Positions 16,501 to 24,821 of a stretch of DNA of 64,000 nucleotides are shown one piece after another; the first letter of the stretch is position 1; every line of letters starts with the position of its first letter. The stretch is from contig NZ_CP089312.1 in the NCBI RefSeq assembly GCF_021545335.1, positions 930,001-994,000 of the forward strand, read 5' to 3'. The notes beneath the pieces were generated by a model. That model made no database searches, had not been told where the DNA came from, and was given only the letters and a program-made list of their open reading frames with translations. The translations under genes were made by a program, and so were the position numbers. Source of the stretch: Streptomyces sp. GQFP. GTDB taxonomy: Bacteria > Actinomycetota > Actinomycetes > Streptomycetales > Streptomycetaceae.

Positions 16501-17865
16501 CTACGCCTGGTCCGCGCCCCGGGACACCCGTGACCCGAGGCCGAGACGGTCGCGGACGGTGCGGGGCGTGGCGTCGACCTCGGGGACGAGCCCGCGCTTG
16601 CGGAGCTCCGGGACCACGTAGCGCCCGAAGTCCTGGAAACTGCCGGGACTGTCGTTCTGCGCGATCGCGAAGCCGTCGCAGGCGTACCCGTGGAACCACT
16701 CGGCCATCTCGTCGGCGACCTGTCCCGGATCGCCGACGAACTGGTGGCCGCCGGTCCGGCCGGCGAAGAAGTTGCCGAGGTCGGCCGGGGTGGGCTTGCG
16801 GCCGTACGCCTTCTCGGTGCCGGCCAGCAGGTTCTGCATGACGGCCTTCGAGCCGGTGACGCGGTCGAGCAGGTCGTCCGGGAACGGCTCGTCCTTCGGG
16901 AAGGCGGAGAGGTCCACGTCGGCCAGCTCGGCGAGCTGGATGAGCCCCTCGACAGGGTCGCCCAGGCTCTCCAGGTACGCCTTCTTCTCGCGGGCGACCT
17001 GCTCCGTCGGTCCCACGACGACCTGGGCACACGGCAGGATGCGGGCGGGCGGGGCCGTCCGGCCCGCCTCGGCGGCGACGTCGTGCTGGGCCGCGTAGCT
17101 CTTCTTGGCACCCTCCAGTTCGGTCGAGGCGGCGAAGATGAGGTCGGCCCAGCGTCCCGCGAACTGCCGGCCACGGCCGGACTGCCCGGCCTGCAGCAGG
17201 ACCGGCCAGCCCTGCGGGGGGCGGGGCACCGTCAGCGGGCCCTGCGAGGACAGGTACTTCCCCCGGTAGTCGAGCTGGTGGACCTTGTCCGGGTCGGCGA
17301 AGATCCCGGTCTCACGGTCGAGTTGGATCGCGTCCTTCTCCCAGCTCTCCCACAGGCCGGTCACGATCTCCAGGAACTCGTCGGCGCGGTCGTAACGTTG
17401 GTCGTGCTCGAGCACCTCGCCGACGCCGAAGTTCGCGGCCTCCTCGGCGTTGAGCGAGGTGACGATGTTCCAGACGGCACGGCCCTTGGAGACGTGGTCC
17501 AGCGTCGCGAAGGCGCGGGCGACGTGGTACGGGTTGTAGTAGGTCGTCGAGTACGTCGCACCCAGACCTATGCGGCTCGTGTTGGCCGCCACCAGGGTGA
17601 GGATGGTCAGCAGGTCCAGCTTGATGACACGGGAGCCGCGCCGCACCGCCTCGCGCACCGAGCCGCCGTAGGCCGCGGGCGCGGCCAGCCGGTCGTCGAA
17701 GAAGATCAGGTCGAATCCGCCCCGTTCCACCTCGCGCCCCAGGTTGATGTAGTAGTCCGCATCGAGCACGTGCGGGTCACTGCCGGAGTGCATCCACGCT
17801 CCGACACCGGTCTGGGTGACCGAGGCCTGGGTGAACGCCGCGAGGAGCATGGTGTCTTTGCGCAT
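16501..17865 (-). CDS. FMN-dependent monooxygenase, NtaA/SnaA/DszA family
   Basis: A 454-residue luciferase-like oxygenase of the two-component group that uses reduced FMN supplied by a separate reductase. Family features are AWMHSGSDPHVLDADYYINLGREVERGGFD, FFDDRLAAP, GLGATYSTTYYNPYHVARAFATLDHVSKGRA and the PVLLQAGQSGRGRQFAG loop. The ATG at 17865 has GGAAAC upstream and follows the flavin reductase gene by 64 nt, so the two form an operon. Known relatives oxidise nitrilotriacetate, dibenzothiophene sulfone, long-chain alkanes and similar compounds; the substrate here is unknown. A LysR regulator and matching palindrome lie just upstream. Confidence 0.92.
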   Translation of the reverse strand: MRKDTMLLAAFTQASVTQTGVGAWMHSGSDPHVLDADYYINLGREVERGGFDLIFFDDRLAAPAAYGGSVREAVRRGSRVIKLDLLTILTLVAANTSRIGLGATYSTTYYNPYHVARAFATLDHVSKGRAVWNIVTSLNAEEAANFGVGEVLEHDQRYDRADEFLEIVTGLWESWEKDAIQLDRETGIFADPDKVHQLDYRGKYLSSQGPLTVPRPPQGWPVLLQAGQSGRGRQFAGRWADLIFAASTELEGAKKSYAAQHDVAAEAGRTAPPARILPCAQVVVGPTEQVAREKKAYLESLGDPVEGLIQLAELADVDLSAFPKDEPFPDDLLDRVTGSKAVMQNLLAGTEKAYGRKPTPADLGNFFAGRTGGHQFVGDPGQVADEMAEWFHGYACDGFAIAQNDSPGSFQDFGRYVVPELRKRGLVPEVDATPRTVRDRLGLGSRVSRGADQA

Positions 17866-17929
17866 GGGTTTCCTGTTCCTGACGTGATGCGGGACGAGAT
17901 GAGGTGGGGAACGCAGAGGGTCGGGGCGG

Positions 17930-18445
17930 CTATGCGGCCGGGACGTGCGTACCGAAGGTGCGGAGGTGGTAGGTGAGAGGCCACAACGTGGCGTCGCTCT
18001 CGGCCTCGAGGACGAGCCCGAGTGCGAGCTCGTGGTCGCCCGCCGAGATCAGGGACGTGGTCGCGCAGGCGACCCAGCCCGCGGTACCGGACAGCCGCGG
18101 GACGCCGTGGTCGGCCGACCAGTCGATACCGGCGAACTTGTCGCGGCCCTTACGCCCGAACACGTCCGCGAACGCGCTCTGATCCGCACTCAGGACATTG
18201 ACGCCGAAGCGGCCGGTGTTCCGGACTATTTCCAGCAACTGAGAATTTCGGTTGAGCGAGACGAGCACCATCGGTGGCGACATGGAAAGGGACATGAATG
18301 CGGTGACCGTCGTTCCGTGCGGCCCGTCACCGTCAATTGCCGTTACCACGGCAACAGATGCAGCGACCCTTGCCATGGTCTCGCGGAATCGTCCGTCCAG
18401 AGCGGCGACGTTCGTCTCAATCTTCTCGTAAGAAACCTGGCTCAT
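17930..18445 (-). CDS. Flavin reductase (HpaC/SnaC type)
   Basis: A 171-residue NAD(P)H:FMN oxidoreductase that supplies reduced flavin to the LLM oxygenase. The split-barrel fold signature is visible: RVAASVAVVTA, GTTVTAFMSLSMSPPMVLVSLNRNSQ, FGVNVLSADQ and the GDHELALGLVLEAE histidine region. ATG at 18445 was chosen to begin MSQVSYEKIE; a frame extending to 18517 would run through the operator at 18504-18516. It is the first gene of the two-component monooxygenase operon. Confidence 0.9.
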   Translation of the reverse strand: MSQVSYEKIETNVAALDGRFRETMARVAASVAVVTAIDGDGPHGTTVTAFMSLSMSPPMVLVSLNRNSQLLEIVRNTGRFGVNVLSADQSAFADVFGRKGRDKFAGIDWSADHGVPRLSGTAGWVACATTSLISAGDHELALGLVLEAESDATLWPLTYHLRTFGTHVPAA

Positions 18446-18503
18446 GCATCCGACGTTAACGGCGGTACTGATAAGTGAAAAGTGCAAAATACGGCGGCAT
18501 ACG

Positions 18504-18516
18504 TGCACGGCGTGCA
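18504..18516. promoter_or_regulatory. LysR-type palindrome upstream of flavin reductase operon
   Basis: Perfect inverted repeat TGCACG-G-CGTGCA, 59 nt upstream of the flavin reductase ATG. It has the same half-site geometry (TGCAnG around a central G) as the palindrome in front of the LysR gene at 19551-19567. Probable binding site of the LysR regulator encoded next door. Confidence 0.55.
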
Positions 18517-18604
18517 TGGCTGCGCGGCCCGAACCCGCGGCGGGTCGCCCCTCGGGGCCCCGTTCCGGCTCGCGCTCCAGCCCGGCCCGCCGGTCCCCGT
18601 GCCC

Positions 18605-19519
18605 TCAGTCCGAGTACGCCTGGATCCGGTCGAACTCCTCGCCCAGCACCCCTACGAGCGCTGAACCGGCAGCCGAGAGCGGGCCCCTGGAGTGGGAGAC
18701 GACGGCCCAGTTCCACGGCTGGAGCATGCCGCGGGTGTCCAGCGAGAGCATGACCATCTCGGACTCGGGACGCATCTGCCGTACGGTCGGGGTCCCTATC
18801 AGCAGGAAGTCCGACGCGCAGACCAGGGCCGTCAGGACGTGGTAGTCGTCGACCTCCACCGACGGCCGCTGCAGCCCCAGGGCGTGGAAGCCCTCGGGAC
18901 CGAGACGGTCCCGCGTGAAGGACGCGCAGGCCACCGGGTAGCGGGAGAGGTCCTGGAGGGGCGAGGACACCTCCGTGAGCGGATGGCCGGCCCGGACGAA
19001 GATCTCCGTCGATCCCGTCTCGGACCAGGTGGGGTGGAGCCGGAACCCGTACGCCGAGGAGAAGTGGTCGGAGCCCGCGGGTGCCCCTCCGACGAAGAAG
19101 TCGATCTCGCCCCGGCTGAGCAGCGACCGAAGGCTGGCATTCGAACCGGTGCGGATCTGGAAGTTCGCCTTCATGTTCGCGAGGCGGGGAAGCACGCGGG
19201 GCAGGATGCAGGCCGTCATGACCGGCCCCGCACCGAAACGGACAGTGGAGTTCTGCCCGGTGGCGACGGCGACAAGGCGTTCGTCGGCACGCCGCGCGCT
19301 CCACAGGACCTCCTCCGCCGCCGCGATGAAGACCGTCCCCTCCGGGGTGAGCTTGGCGCCGTTCTTGCTGCGCTCGAACAGCCTGAGTCCGTACTTCTTC
19401 TCCAGGGACTGAATGCTGCGGGTCAGGGCCGACTGCGACATGGGAATTGTTTTTGCCGCAGCCGACAGACTGCCCTCGCGGGCCACGGTTACAGCATGAG
19501 AAAGCTTGTCCAGATCCAT
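18605..19519 (-). CDS. LysR family transcriptional regulator
   Basis: A 304-residue LysR regulator: an N-terminal winged helix (KLSHAVTVAREGSLSAAAKTIPMSQSALTRSIQSLEKKYGLRLFER) and a periplasmic-binding-protein-like effector domain. It lies between the flavin monooxygenase operon (same strand, downstream) and the divergent M24-like gene. A 17-bp palindrome 32 nt before its start and a similar one before the flavin reductase suggest autoregulation and control of the monooxygenase. The effector is unknown. Confidence 0.92.
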   Translation of the reverse strand: MDLDKLSHAVTVAREGSLSAAAKTIPMSQSALTRSIQSLEKKYGLRLFERSKNGAKLTPEGTVFIAAAEEVLWSARRADERLVAVATGQNSTVRFGAGPVMTACILPRVLPRLANMKANFQIRTGSNASLRSLLSRGEIDFFVGGAPAGSDHFSSAYGFRLHPTWSETGSTEIFVRAGHPLTEVSSPLQDLSRYPVACASFTRDRLGPEGFHALGLQRPSVEVDDYHVLTALVCASDFLLIGTPTVRQMRPESEMVMLSLDTRGMLQPWNWAVVSHSRGPLSAAGSALVGVLGEEFDRIQAYSD

Positions 19520-19550
19520 TGGTTCATCGCACCTCGTCCCGGAGGTCGCC

Positions 19551-19567
19551 TATGCATGGCATGCATA
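19551..19567. promoter_or_regulatory. 17-bp palindrome in LysR divergent promoter
   Basis: Perfect inverted repeat TATGCATG-G-CATGCATA centred on 19559, between the LysR gene and the divergent M24-like gene. It contains the T-N11-A pattern expected of LysR sites and shares its half-site with 18504-18516. Confidence 0.65.
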
Positions 19568-19810
19568 TGTACTGGTAAATCTTGCGCTTCATCCTGTGCG
19601 ACACCGCCGGTATGGTCAATCCCATGACCGGTGCCGCTCACGAAACCGTGTCGGGCAGGAGCGCCGCCGACCTGCGGGAGGGTCCGACGGCCGCACGCGA
19701 TCACGCTGGGCACCCACGCGTATCGAACCGGATCTGACACCTTCGTAACCTTGCGGCGCCGAGTCGCACCTATCGAGCACCACCAACCCTACTGGCAGCG
19801 AGGAGTCGCA

Positions 19811-20935
19811 ATGCGCATCAGTATGGAGGAAATCGCCCACCGTCGATCCAGGGCCCAGGCGATCCTGGAAGAACGCGGGCTGGACGCGATGGTCGTACGC
19901 GGGGCGACACAGAGCCCCGAGATGATTTATCTGACGGGTGCGTGGATGCCGTCGCACGACACGTACTATCTGCTCTCCCGCGAGGGCGTCAACGAACTGG
20001 TCGTACGGGGGTTCCGGCCGAGCTCGACGGAGCAGATCGCGGGTGGCTCGCTCGAAGTGGTCCATGAGCAGCCCGGCAGGACCCCCGTGCCGACACGCGT
20101 GGTCGACTGGCTGGCCGCCCAAGGGGCCCGGCGGGTCGGCGTCAGTGTGGGAGATGGCGACACGGCCCCCTGGGTCACCGCTCTCGGTGAGGCCGGCTCG
20201 GGGATCGAGACCCACTCGGTGCTGCACGACGTGCAGGCCCTGCGTTACGTCAAGAGCAAGGAAGAGCTGGAGATTCTCAGGACCAGCGCCCAACTGGCCG
20301 ACGAGGTCTGGGAGAAGGCCGCCGAATTCGTCCGGGTGGGCCGCTCGCCCCGGCAGATCCTCGGCGACATCCAGCACTATCTCGTCAGCCACGGCTGCGA
20401 CGCGCCGCTCGACGCGTACTACGGCTCGCTCGTCGTCATCCTCTTCCCGACCCCGCTGCTCAACTGGTACCGGATGTCCGAGCCGTTGGCGGAGGGGGAC
20501 ATCTTCAGCCTGGAGATCTCGCCCCGGATCCAGGGGTACTACTCCCAGCTGACCGGTGCGATATCCATCGGTCAGGCCGACCCGGAGATCCAGCGTTCCC
20601 ACGACTCGATCGTCAAGGCACGCCGGGCGTCTCTCGAGTACGTCCGAGCCGGGGTGGACGCCCGCACAGCGGCGAAGGCGATGACCGAATCCCTCGCGGC
20701 GGACGGGTACAGCTCCACCGACGGGAACATCGGCCATCTGCTGGGGCTCGACATCACCGAGCCGCGCGTGGGCACCGAGCCGTTCCGGTTCGAGCCCGGG
20801 ATGACCCTGGTCGCGCACCCCATGCTGCGCTCCGACCATGTCGACATGATGCTCAGCGGCGAGACGTATCTCGTGACCGAGGGCGAGCCGGAGCGGCTGC
20901 AGGCGACGTCGCTCGACGGAATCAGGGAGCTCTAG
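19811..20935 (+). CDS. M24-like peptidase-fold protein with altered metal ligands
   Basis: A 374-residue pita-bread-fold protein of the M24 family (aminopeptidase P, prolidase, creatinase). The N-terminal creatinase domain spans about 1-150 and the C-terminal catalytic-type domain about 155-374. The five usual Asp/Asp/His/Glu/Glu ligands read E235 (LEIS), Q246 (YYSQLTG), H309 (GHLLGLDITE), H336 (VAHP) and E351 (GETYLVTE), so at least two ligands are replaced. A standard dinuclear metal site is therefore unlikely; creatinase-like non-metal catalysis is possible. ATG at 19811 has AGGAG 5 nt upstream. It is followed by an isochorismatase-like gene and an alcohol dehydrogenase on the same strand. 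Confidence 0.8.
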   Translation: MRISMEEIAHRRSRAQAILEERGLDAMVVRGATQSPEMIYLTGAWMPSHDTYYLLSREGVNELVVRGFRPSSTEQIAGGSLEVVHEQPGRTPVPTRVVDWLAAQGARRVGVSVGDGDTAPWVTALGEAGSGIETHSVLHDVQALRYVKSKEELEILRTSAQLADEVWEKAAEFVRVGRSPRQILGDIQHYLVSHGCDAPLDAYYGSLVVILFPTPLLNWYRMSEPLAEGDIFSLEISPRIQGYYSQLTGAISIGQADPEIQRSHDSIVKARRASLEYVRAGVDARTAAKAMTESLAADGYSSTDGNIGHLLGLDITEPRVGTEPFRFEPGMTLVAHPMLRSDHVDMMLSGETYLVTEGEPERLQATSLDGIREL

Positions 20936-21060
20936 CCCCGCACCGCATCGGCGAGGATCCGCGCCGCGCTCGCGGCCGATCCCGTGATGAAGCCTCTCGT
21001 TCCGCGGCGGTCGGCCCATGCCAGGCCGCTCCCGTCGCCGCATGACAAGGAGATACGTAC

Positions 21061-21639
21061 GTGGTTACGGAGAGCCGCTCCGCCAGTCGCACCGCGCTGC
21101 TGGTGCTGCATGTACAACCCGCGATCGCCTACATGGTGGACGCGGACGTGGTCGACCGGATCGCCCACGCGATCGAGGGAGCACGCAAGGCGGGTATCCC
21201 CGTCATGTACTCCAACCTCGGCTACCGCCCGGGCTATCCGGAGCTCGACGACGCGAGCCGCGCACCGCTCGCGGCGAGCGGGCAACTGCTCCTCGGCGAC
21301 TCGGACCGCGAGCACGAGAAGGTCGCCCGCCAGCCGGGTGACTACGTGTTCCGTGCGGTGCGGATCAGCGCCTTCCACGGCAGCGACCTCGACGCCGTGC
21401 TGCGCAGCCTGGACATCACCCACCTGGTCATCGCCGGTATCACGACCGGCGGCACCGTGTTCGGAACGATGAGTGAGGCGACGGACAAGGGCTTCGGCGT
21501 GACGATCCTCAGCGACGCCTGTGCCGACCCCGATCCCGGTCTGCACCCCGCCCTGCTCGAGCTGGCGAAGCAGCCGCCGCGTCTCGCGACGGTGCTGACC
21601 ACGGCCGAGTGGCATCAGGAGCTGGCACTTCAGCAGTAG
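21061..21639 (+). CDS. Isochorismatase-like protein lacking the catalytic triad
   Basis: A 192-residue cysteine-hydrolase-fold protein. The family Asp-Lys-Cys triad is not conserved: the first motif is VLHVQ with His17 in place of Asp, the Lys position before ISAF holds Arg98-Ala99, and the nucleophile loop is GITTGGTVFG with Thr132 in place of Cys. Other fold elements (GSDLDAVLRSLDITHLVIAGI, SEATDKGFGVTILSDACAD) are intact. GTG at 21061 has AAGGAG 8 nt upstream. Some actinobacterial members lack the cysteine; losing all three residues suggests a binding role or a different chemistry. It is transcribed with the M24-like gene, which is also altered. Confidence 0.85.
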   Translation: MVTESRSASRTALLVLHVQPAIAYMVDADVVDRIAHAIEGARKAGIPVMYSNLGYRPGYPELDDASRAPLAASGQLLLGDSDREHEKVARQPGDYVFRAVRISAFHGSDLDAVLRSLDITHLVIAGITTGGTVFGTMSEATDKGFGVTILSDACADPDPGLHPALLELAKQPPRLATVLTTAEWHQELALQQ

Positions 21640-21768
21640 TTGCCCGCCGTCGGCCGGTACCGGCCGACGGCGGCGCTGCCCTCTCACACTCGTCGCCCCA
21701 TCGTTGTAGTGCACGCGGCGGACGGCCGTCCCCGGAGGCAACCCGCCCGCGCAGGAAGGAATTTCCCC

Positions 21769-22722
21769 GTGAAGGCCTGGCAATTCACCAACACCCACGA
21801 GCCCTTGGTCCTCAATGAGGTGCCCGAGCCCACCGCCGGCCCCGACGACGTCGTCATCGACATCAAGGCGGCCGGCCTGTGCCACTCCGATGTCGGTCTG
21901 CTGGAGGACGAGGGCTGGCTGCCCATGCTGGGCCCGCGCCCGCTCACCCCCGGCCACGAGATCGCCGGAGTGATCAGTGCGGTCGGCGAGGACGTCGAGG
22001 GGTGGAAGGTCGGCGACCGCGTCGGCGTCTGCCCCAGCGAGGAGGGCGCCACCTCCCCCGGCTACACCCATGACGGCGGCTACTCCTTCAAGTGCGCGGC
22101 CAGCGCCAAGTCCCTGGTCGCGGTGCCGGAGTCGCTCAGCTTCGAGCAGGCCGCCGCCGGCACGGACGCCGGCATGACCTCGTACCACGCCGTGGTCACC
22201 GCGGGTGGGGTCAAGGAGGGCGACCGGGTCGGCATCATCGGACTCGGCGGCCTCGGGCAGATCGGCGCCCGTATCGCCGTGCTGCGCGGCTGCGAGGTCC
22301 ACGTCGCCGAGCCCAACAAGCAGGTCTGGCCGCTGGGCGAGGAGATCGGCGTCACGAGGATCGTCAGCGACGTCACAGAGTTCGCCGGCGAGAACCTCGA
22401 CGTGATCATCGACTTCGCGGGCTTCGGCACCACCACCGCGGGAGCCATCGAGGCGGTCCGCCCGGGCGGCACGGTCGTCCAGGTCGGCCTGGGCCGCATG
22501 GAGGCCACCATCAACACCACGGCCCTGGTCACCCGCCGGATCACCCTGATCGGCTCCCTGGGCGGCTCGGTCGAGGACATCAAGGGCGTCTACGACATGC
22601 TGGCGAGCGGCGAGCTGAACCCCACCCTCACCTCGATCACCTTCAACGAGATCCCCGAGGGCCTGGACCGCCTCTCCAAGGGCGATGTCGTCGGCCGTCT
22701 GGTCGCCACCTACGACGCCTGA
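21769..22722 (+). CDS. Zinc-type medium-chain alcohol dehydrogenase, minimal form
   Basis: A 317-residue MDR-family dehydrogenase. The catalytic zinc ligands are Cys38 in GLCHSDVG and the His of PGHE, and the NAD-binding motif is GLGGLGQIG. The structural zinc lobe with four cysteines is absent: where relatives have it, the sequence reads GVCPSEEGATSPGYTHDGGYSF. The protein is correspondingly about 30 residues short. GTG at 21769 follows AGGAAGGA. It ends the plus-strand series M24-like, isochorismatase-like, alcohol dehydrogenase and is followed by a large terminator. It probably oxidises an alcohol or reduces an aldehyde made in the flavin monooxygenase route. Confidence 0.88.
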   Translation: MKAWQFTNTHEPLVLNEVPEPTAGPDDVVIDIKAAGLCHSDVGLLEDEGWLPMLGPRPLTPGHEIAGVISAVGEDVEGWKVGDRVGVCPSEEGATSPGYTHDGGYSFKCAASAKSLVAVPESLSFEQAAAGTDAGMTSYHAVVTAGGVKEGDRVGIIGLGGLGQIGARIAVLRGCEVHVAEPNKQVWPLGEEIGVTRIVSDVTEFAGENLDVIIDFAGFGTTTAGAIEAVRPGGTVVQVGLGRMEATINTTALVTRRITLIGSLGGSVEDIKGVYDMLASGELNPTLTSITFNEIPEGLDRLSKGDVVGRLVATYDA

Positions 22723-22740
22723 CAACCAGGCCGGTCTCAT

Positions 22741-22785
22741 CCGGGACCGTGAGTGAACGGCGCTGCCGTTGGCTCACGGTCCCGG
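22741..22785. terminator. Large bipartite hairpin terminator
   Basis: Outer stem of 13 bp (CCGGGACCGTGAG / CTCACGGTCCCGG) and inner stem of 6 bp (AACGGC / GCCGTT) with a GCT loop, separated by a 2-nt internal mismatch. It lies 18 nt after the alcohol dehydrogenase, between convergent genes. Confidence 0.75.
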
Positions 22786-23048
22786 ACGTGTGCGGCCACG
22801 ACCGTCCCGACCGCACCGAGAGACCCCGCGGCGCAGCCGAGAAACATCAGCCGACATGGCCCGGACTCGGACCACCCAGCACGCCTCGCCACCGCGACCC
22901 CCCATCGGCCACCGACAGCGACCGACGCTGCCGTTGCCTCACGACCCAGGACACGCGCGGCCACGACCGTCCCAACCGCACCGAGGGACCCCGCGGTGCG
23001 ATCGAGAAGCGTCAGCCGACACGGTCCGGACTCGGACCACCCAGTACG
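22759..23048. repeat. Imperfect direct repeat duplicating the 3' end of the monooxygenase gene
   Basis: Two similar copies of about 125 bp, at 22759-22883 and 22924-23048, are offset by 165 bp. Copy 2 covers the last codons (LGGPSPDRVG) and stop of the FAD monooxygenase and its downstream flank. Copy 1 repeats the same segment downstream, encoding a degenerate LGGPSPGHVG and stop. It probably arose by tandem duplication and has since diverged. Confidence 0.65.
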
Positions 23049-24664
23049 TCCCGCAGACCCCGCAGTGCCGCCGTGGCCCCGCTCCGGTCGCTGACGGCGG
23101 CCAGGTAGCGGTCCGGACGCAGCACGAAGAACTCGTCGTCCGGCCGGGTCGCCTGCCACTCCCGGAACGCCCCGTCCACGTCCTCGACCACCTCGGTGCC
23201 CGTGTCCGCCCGCGGCCGGCCGGCCTGGCCGCCTCCGTGCAGTGGGCGTGACTCCGAGCGCGGCCAGTCCACCTGGATCAGCCTCCCGCCGAGCGCGCGC
23301 CACCAGGCGAGTTCCTCGGGGCCGAGCAGCTCGGCCGGGTCGAACCGCACACCGACGAGGGCGAACCAGGGGCCGAGCACATCGTCCAGTTTCGCCTTCG
23401 CTCCGGAGCCGGTCTCGACGTACGGCTGCATGAACATCTTGCCCACGGGGTGGCTGCGGGGACGTGCGGGGTCGGCGGCCAGCGCTCCGGTGGCATAGCG
23501 AGGCATCGGTTTGTACTTCATCTGCAGGATGTAGTCACGGCCGCCGGGCACGCGGCTGACGGCCCGGAAGACGAGGGTGCGCAGCCGCTCGGTCAGCCTG
23601 CTCCAGGGGCTGTACATGCGGCCGATCCGGGTGGCGAAGCCCACCATCTGTGCGGCGTGGCCGCGGCGTTCGGTGTCGTACGTCTCCAGCAGCCGTTCGT
23701 CGGCCCGGCCGGAGACGACGGCCGCGAGCTTCCACGCCAGATTGGTGGCGTCGCGGATTCCCGAGTTCATCCCCTGCCCGAAGAACGGGGGTTGGAGGTG
23801 CGCGGCGTCCCCCGCCAGGAACACCCGGCCGGAGCTGAAGGTGTCGGCGATCCGCGAGTGGTGGAGGTAGACGCGGCCGCGCAGGACGGTGGGCAGCGGC
23901 GTCGAGCCGTAGAGCGGGGCGAGGAGCGCCCCGATGTTCTCCGGGCGGGTGACGCCCTCCTCGTCCTCGTCCGGCCGGAGCTTGAACTCGAAACGCCGGT
24001 GTCCGTACGGCAGCGGGATGGTGAGGACGGGGCGTACCGGATCGCAGTGGACCGCCGAGTACAGCCCCTCCATCCGGTCCTCGGCGACGTCGACGACGAG
24101 CCATCGGACGGGGGCCGTGGTGCCGGTCAGGGGCACGCCGACCTCGTGGCGTACGGTGCTCCGGCCGCCGTCCGCCCCGACCAGGTAACGCGCCCGCAGT
24201 GCGACGGGCTCGCCCTGGGCCGACTTCACGGTGGCCCGCACGCCCTCGCCGTCCTGCTCCAGGTGGACGAGTTCGTGGCCGAGGCGCACGTCGATGGTGG
24301 CGAATCGCCGCGCGCCGCGGCGGAGCGTGGCCTCGAAGAGCGGCTGCAGGAAGAGGTTCCGCCGGGGCCAGCCGAACGGGCGGCCGCTCGGACTGACGTG
24401 GGCGAGAAGGCGTCCCCACGAGGTGTAGTAGCGGATCGCCGTGTTCTGGATGACGTCATCGAGAACGTCATCCACCAGGCCCGCCGCCTGGTAGCTGCGC
24501 AGGGACTCGTCATCGATGCCGACGGCGCGGGGGAAGTCGAACACCTCGGTATCGCGGTCGACGAGGATGCACGAGACCCCGTACACCCCCAGCAGGTTCG
24601 CCAGGGTCATGCCGCACGGGCCCGCGCCGACGACGAGAACATCGGCATCGATCGATGGGGTCAC
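23012..24664 (-). CDS. FAD-dependent aromatic hydroxylase, MhpA-like
   Basis: A 550-residue class A flavoprotein monooxygenase. It has the dinucleotide fold VLVVGAGPCGMTLANLLGVYG, the DG-type motif LVGADGGRSTVRHEVG and the FAD ribityl motif VFLAGDAAHLQPPFFGQGMNSGIRD (read in two parts). The C-terminal thioredoxin-like domain is present, so the length matches 3-(3-hydroxyphenyl)propionate hydroxylase. Such enzymes ortho-hydroxylate a phenol to a catechol with NADH and O2, and this one could supply the meta-cleavage operon at 36-41 kb. GTG at 24664 was preferred; a TTG at 24703 is also in frame but overlaps the operator-like site. The start is uncertain. Confidence 0.85.
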   Translation of the reverse strand: MTPSIDADVLVVGAGPCGMTLANLLGVYGVSCILVDRDTEVFDFPRAVGIDDESLRSYQAAGLVDDVLDDVIQNTAIRYYTSWGRLLAHVSPSGRPFGWPRRNLFLQPLFEATLRRGARRFATIDVRLGHELVHLEQDGEGVRATVKSAQGEPVALRARYLVGADGGRSTVRHEVGVPLTGTTAPVRWLVVDVAEDRMEGLYSAVHCDPVRPVLTIPLPYGHRRFEFKLRPDEDEEGVTRPENIGALLAPLYGSTPLPTVLRGRVYLHHSRIADTFSSGRVFLAGDAAHLQPPFFGQGMNSGIRDATNLAWKLAAVVSGRADERLLETYDTERRGHAAQMVGFATRIGRMYSPWSRLTERLRTLVFRAVSRVPGGRDYILQMKYKPMPRYATGALAADPARPRSHPVGKMFMQPYVETGSGAKAKLDDVLGPWFALVGVRFDPAELLGPEELAWWRALGGRLIQVDWPRSESRPLHGGGQAGRPRADTGTEVVEDVDGAFREWQATRPDDEFFVLRPDRYLAAVSDRSGATAALRGLRDVLGGPSPDRVG

Positions 24665-24680
24665 TGAAGCCTGCCCAACA

Positions 24681-24699
24681 CTAGACAATGGTGTCAGAA
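24681..24699. promoter_or_regulatory. GTCAGA-type operator, site A
   Basis: CTAGACAATGGTGTCAGAA contains GACA-N5-GTCAGA with imperfect dyad AGACA-N4-TGTCA. It lies 17-35 nt upstream of the monooxygenase GTG and is one of five related sites in this region. Confidence 0.5.
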
Positions 24700-24821
24700 T
24701 CAAAGTCTGGAACAGGAGGGTTCCCTTGTCTACCCTCGATGCCGTACCCGCAATTCAGGGCAGGACGTGCGGATCGCCCTGGCAACAGTAGTGAATGGTT
24801 CCGTCAGAAACCCGAGCCCCC

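Noticed and set aside
19624..19737. 37-codon ORF starting MTGAAHETVSG between the LysR palindrome and the M24-like gene
   Set aside because: No Shine-Dalgarno sequence, no recognisable family, and a better start with AGGAG exists for the next gene.
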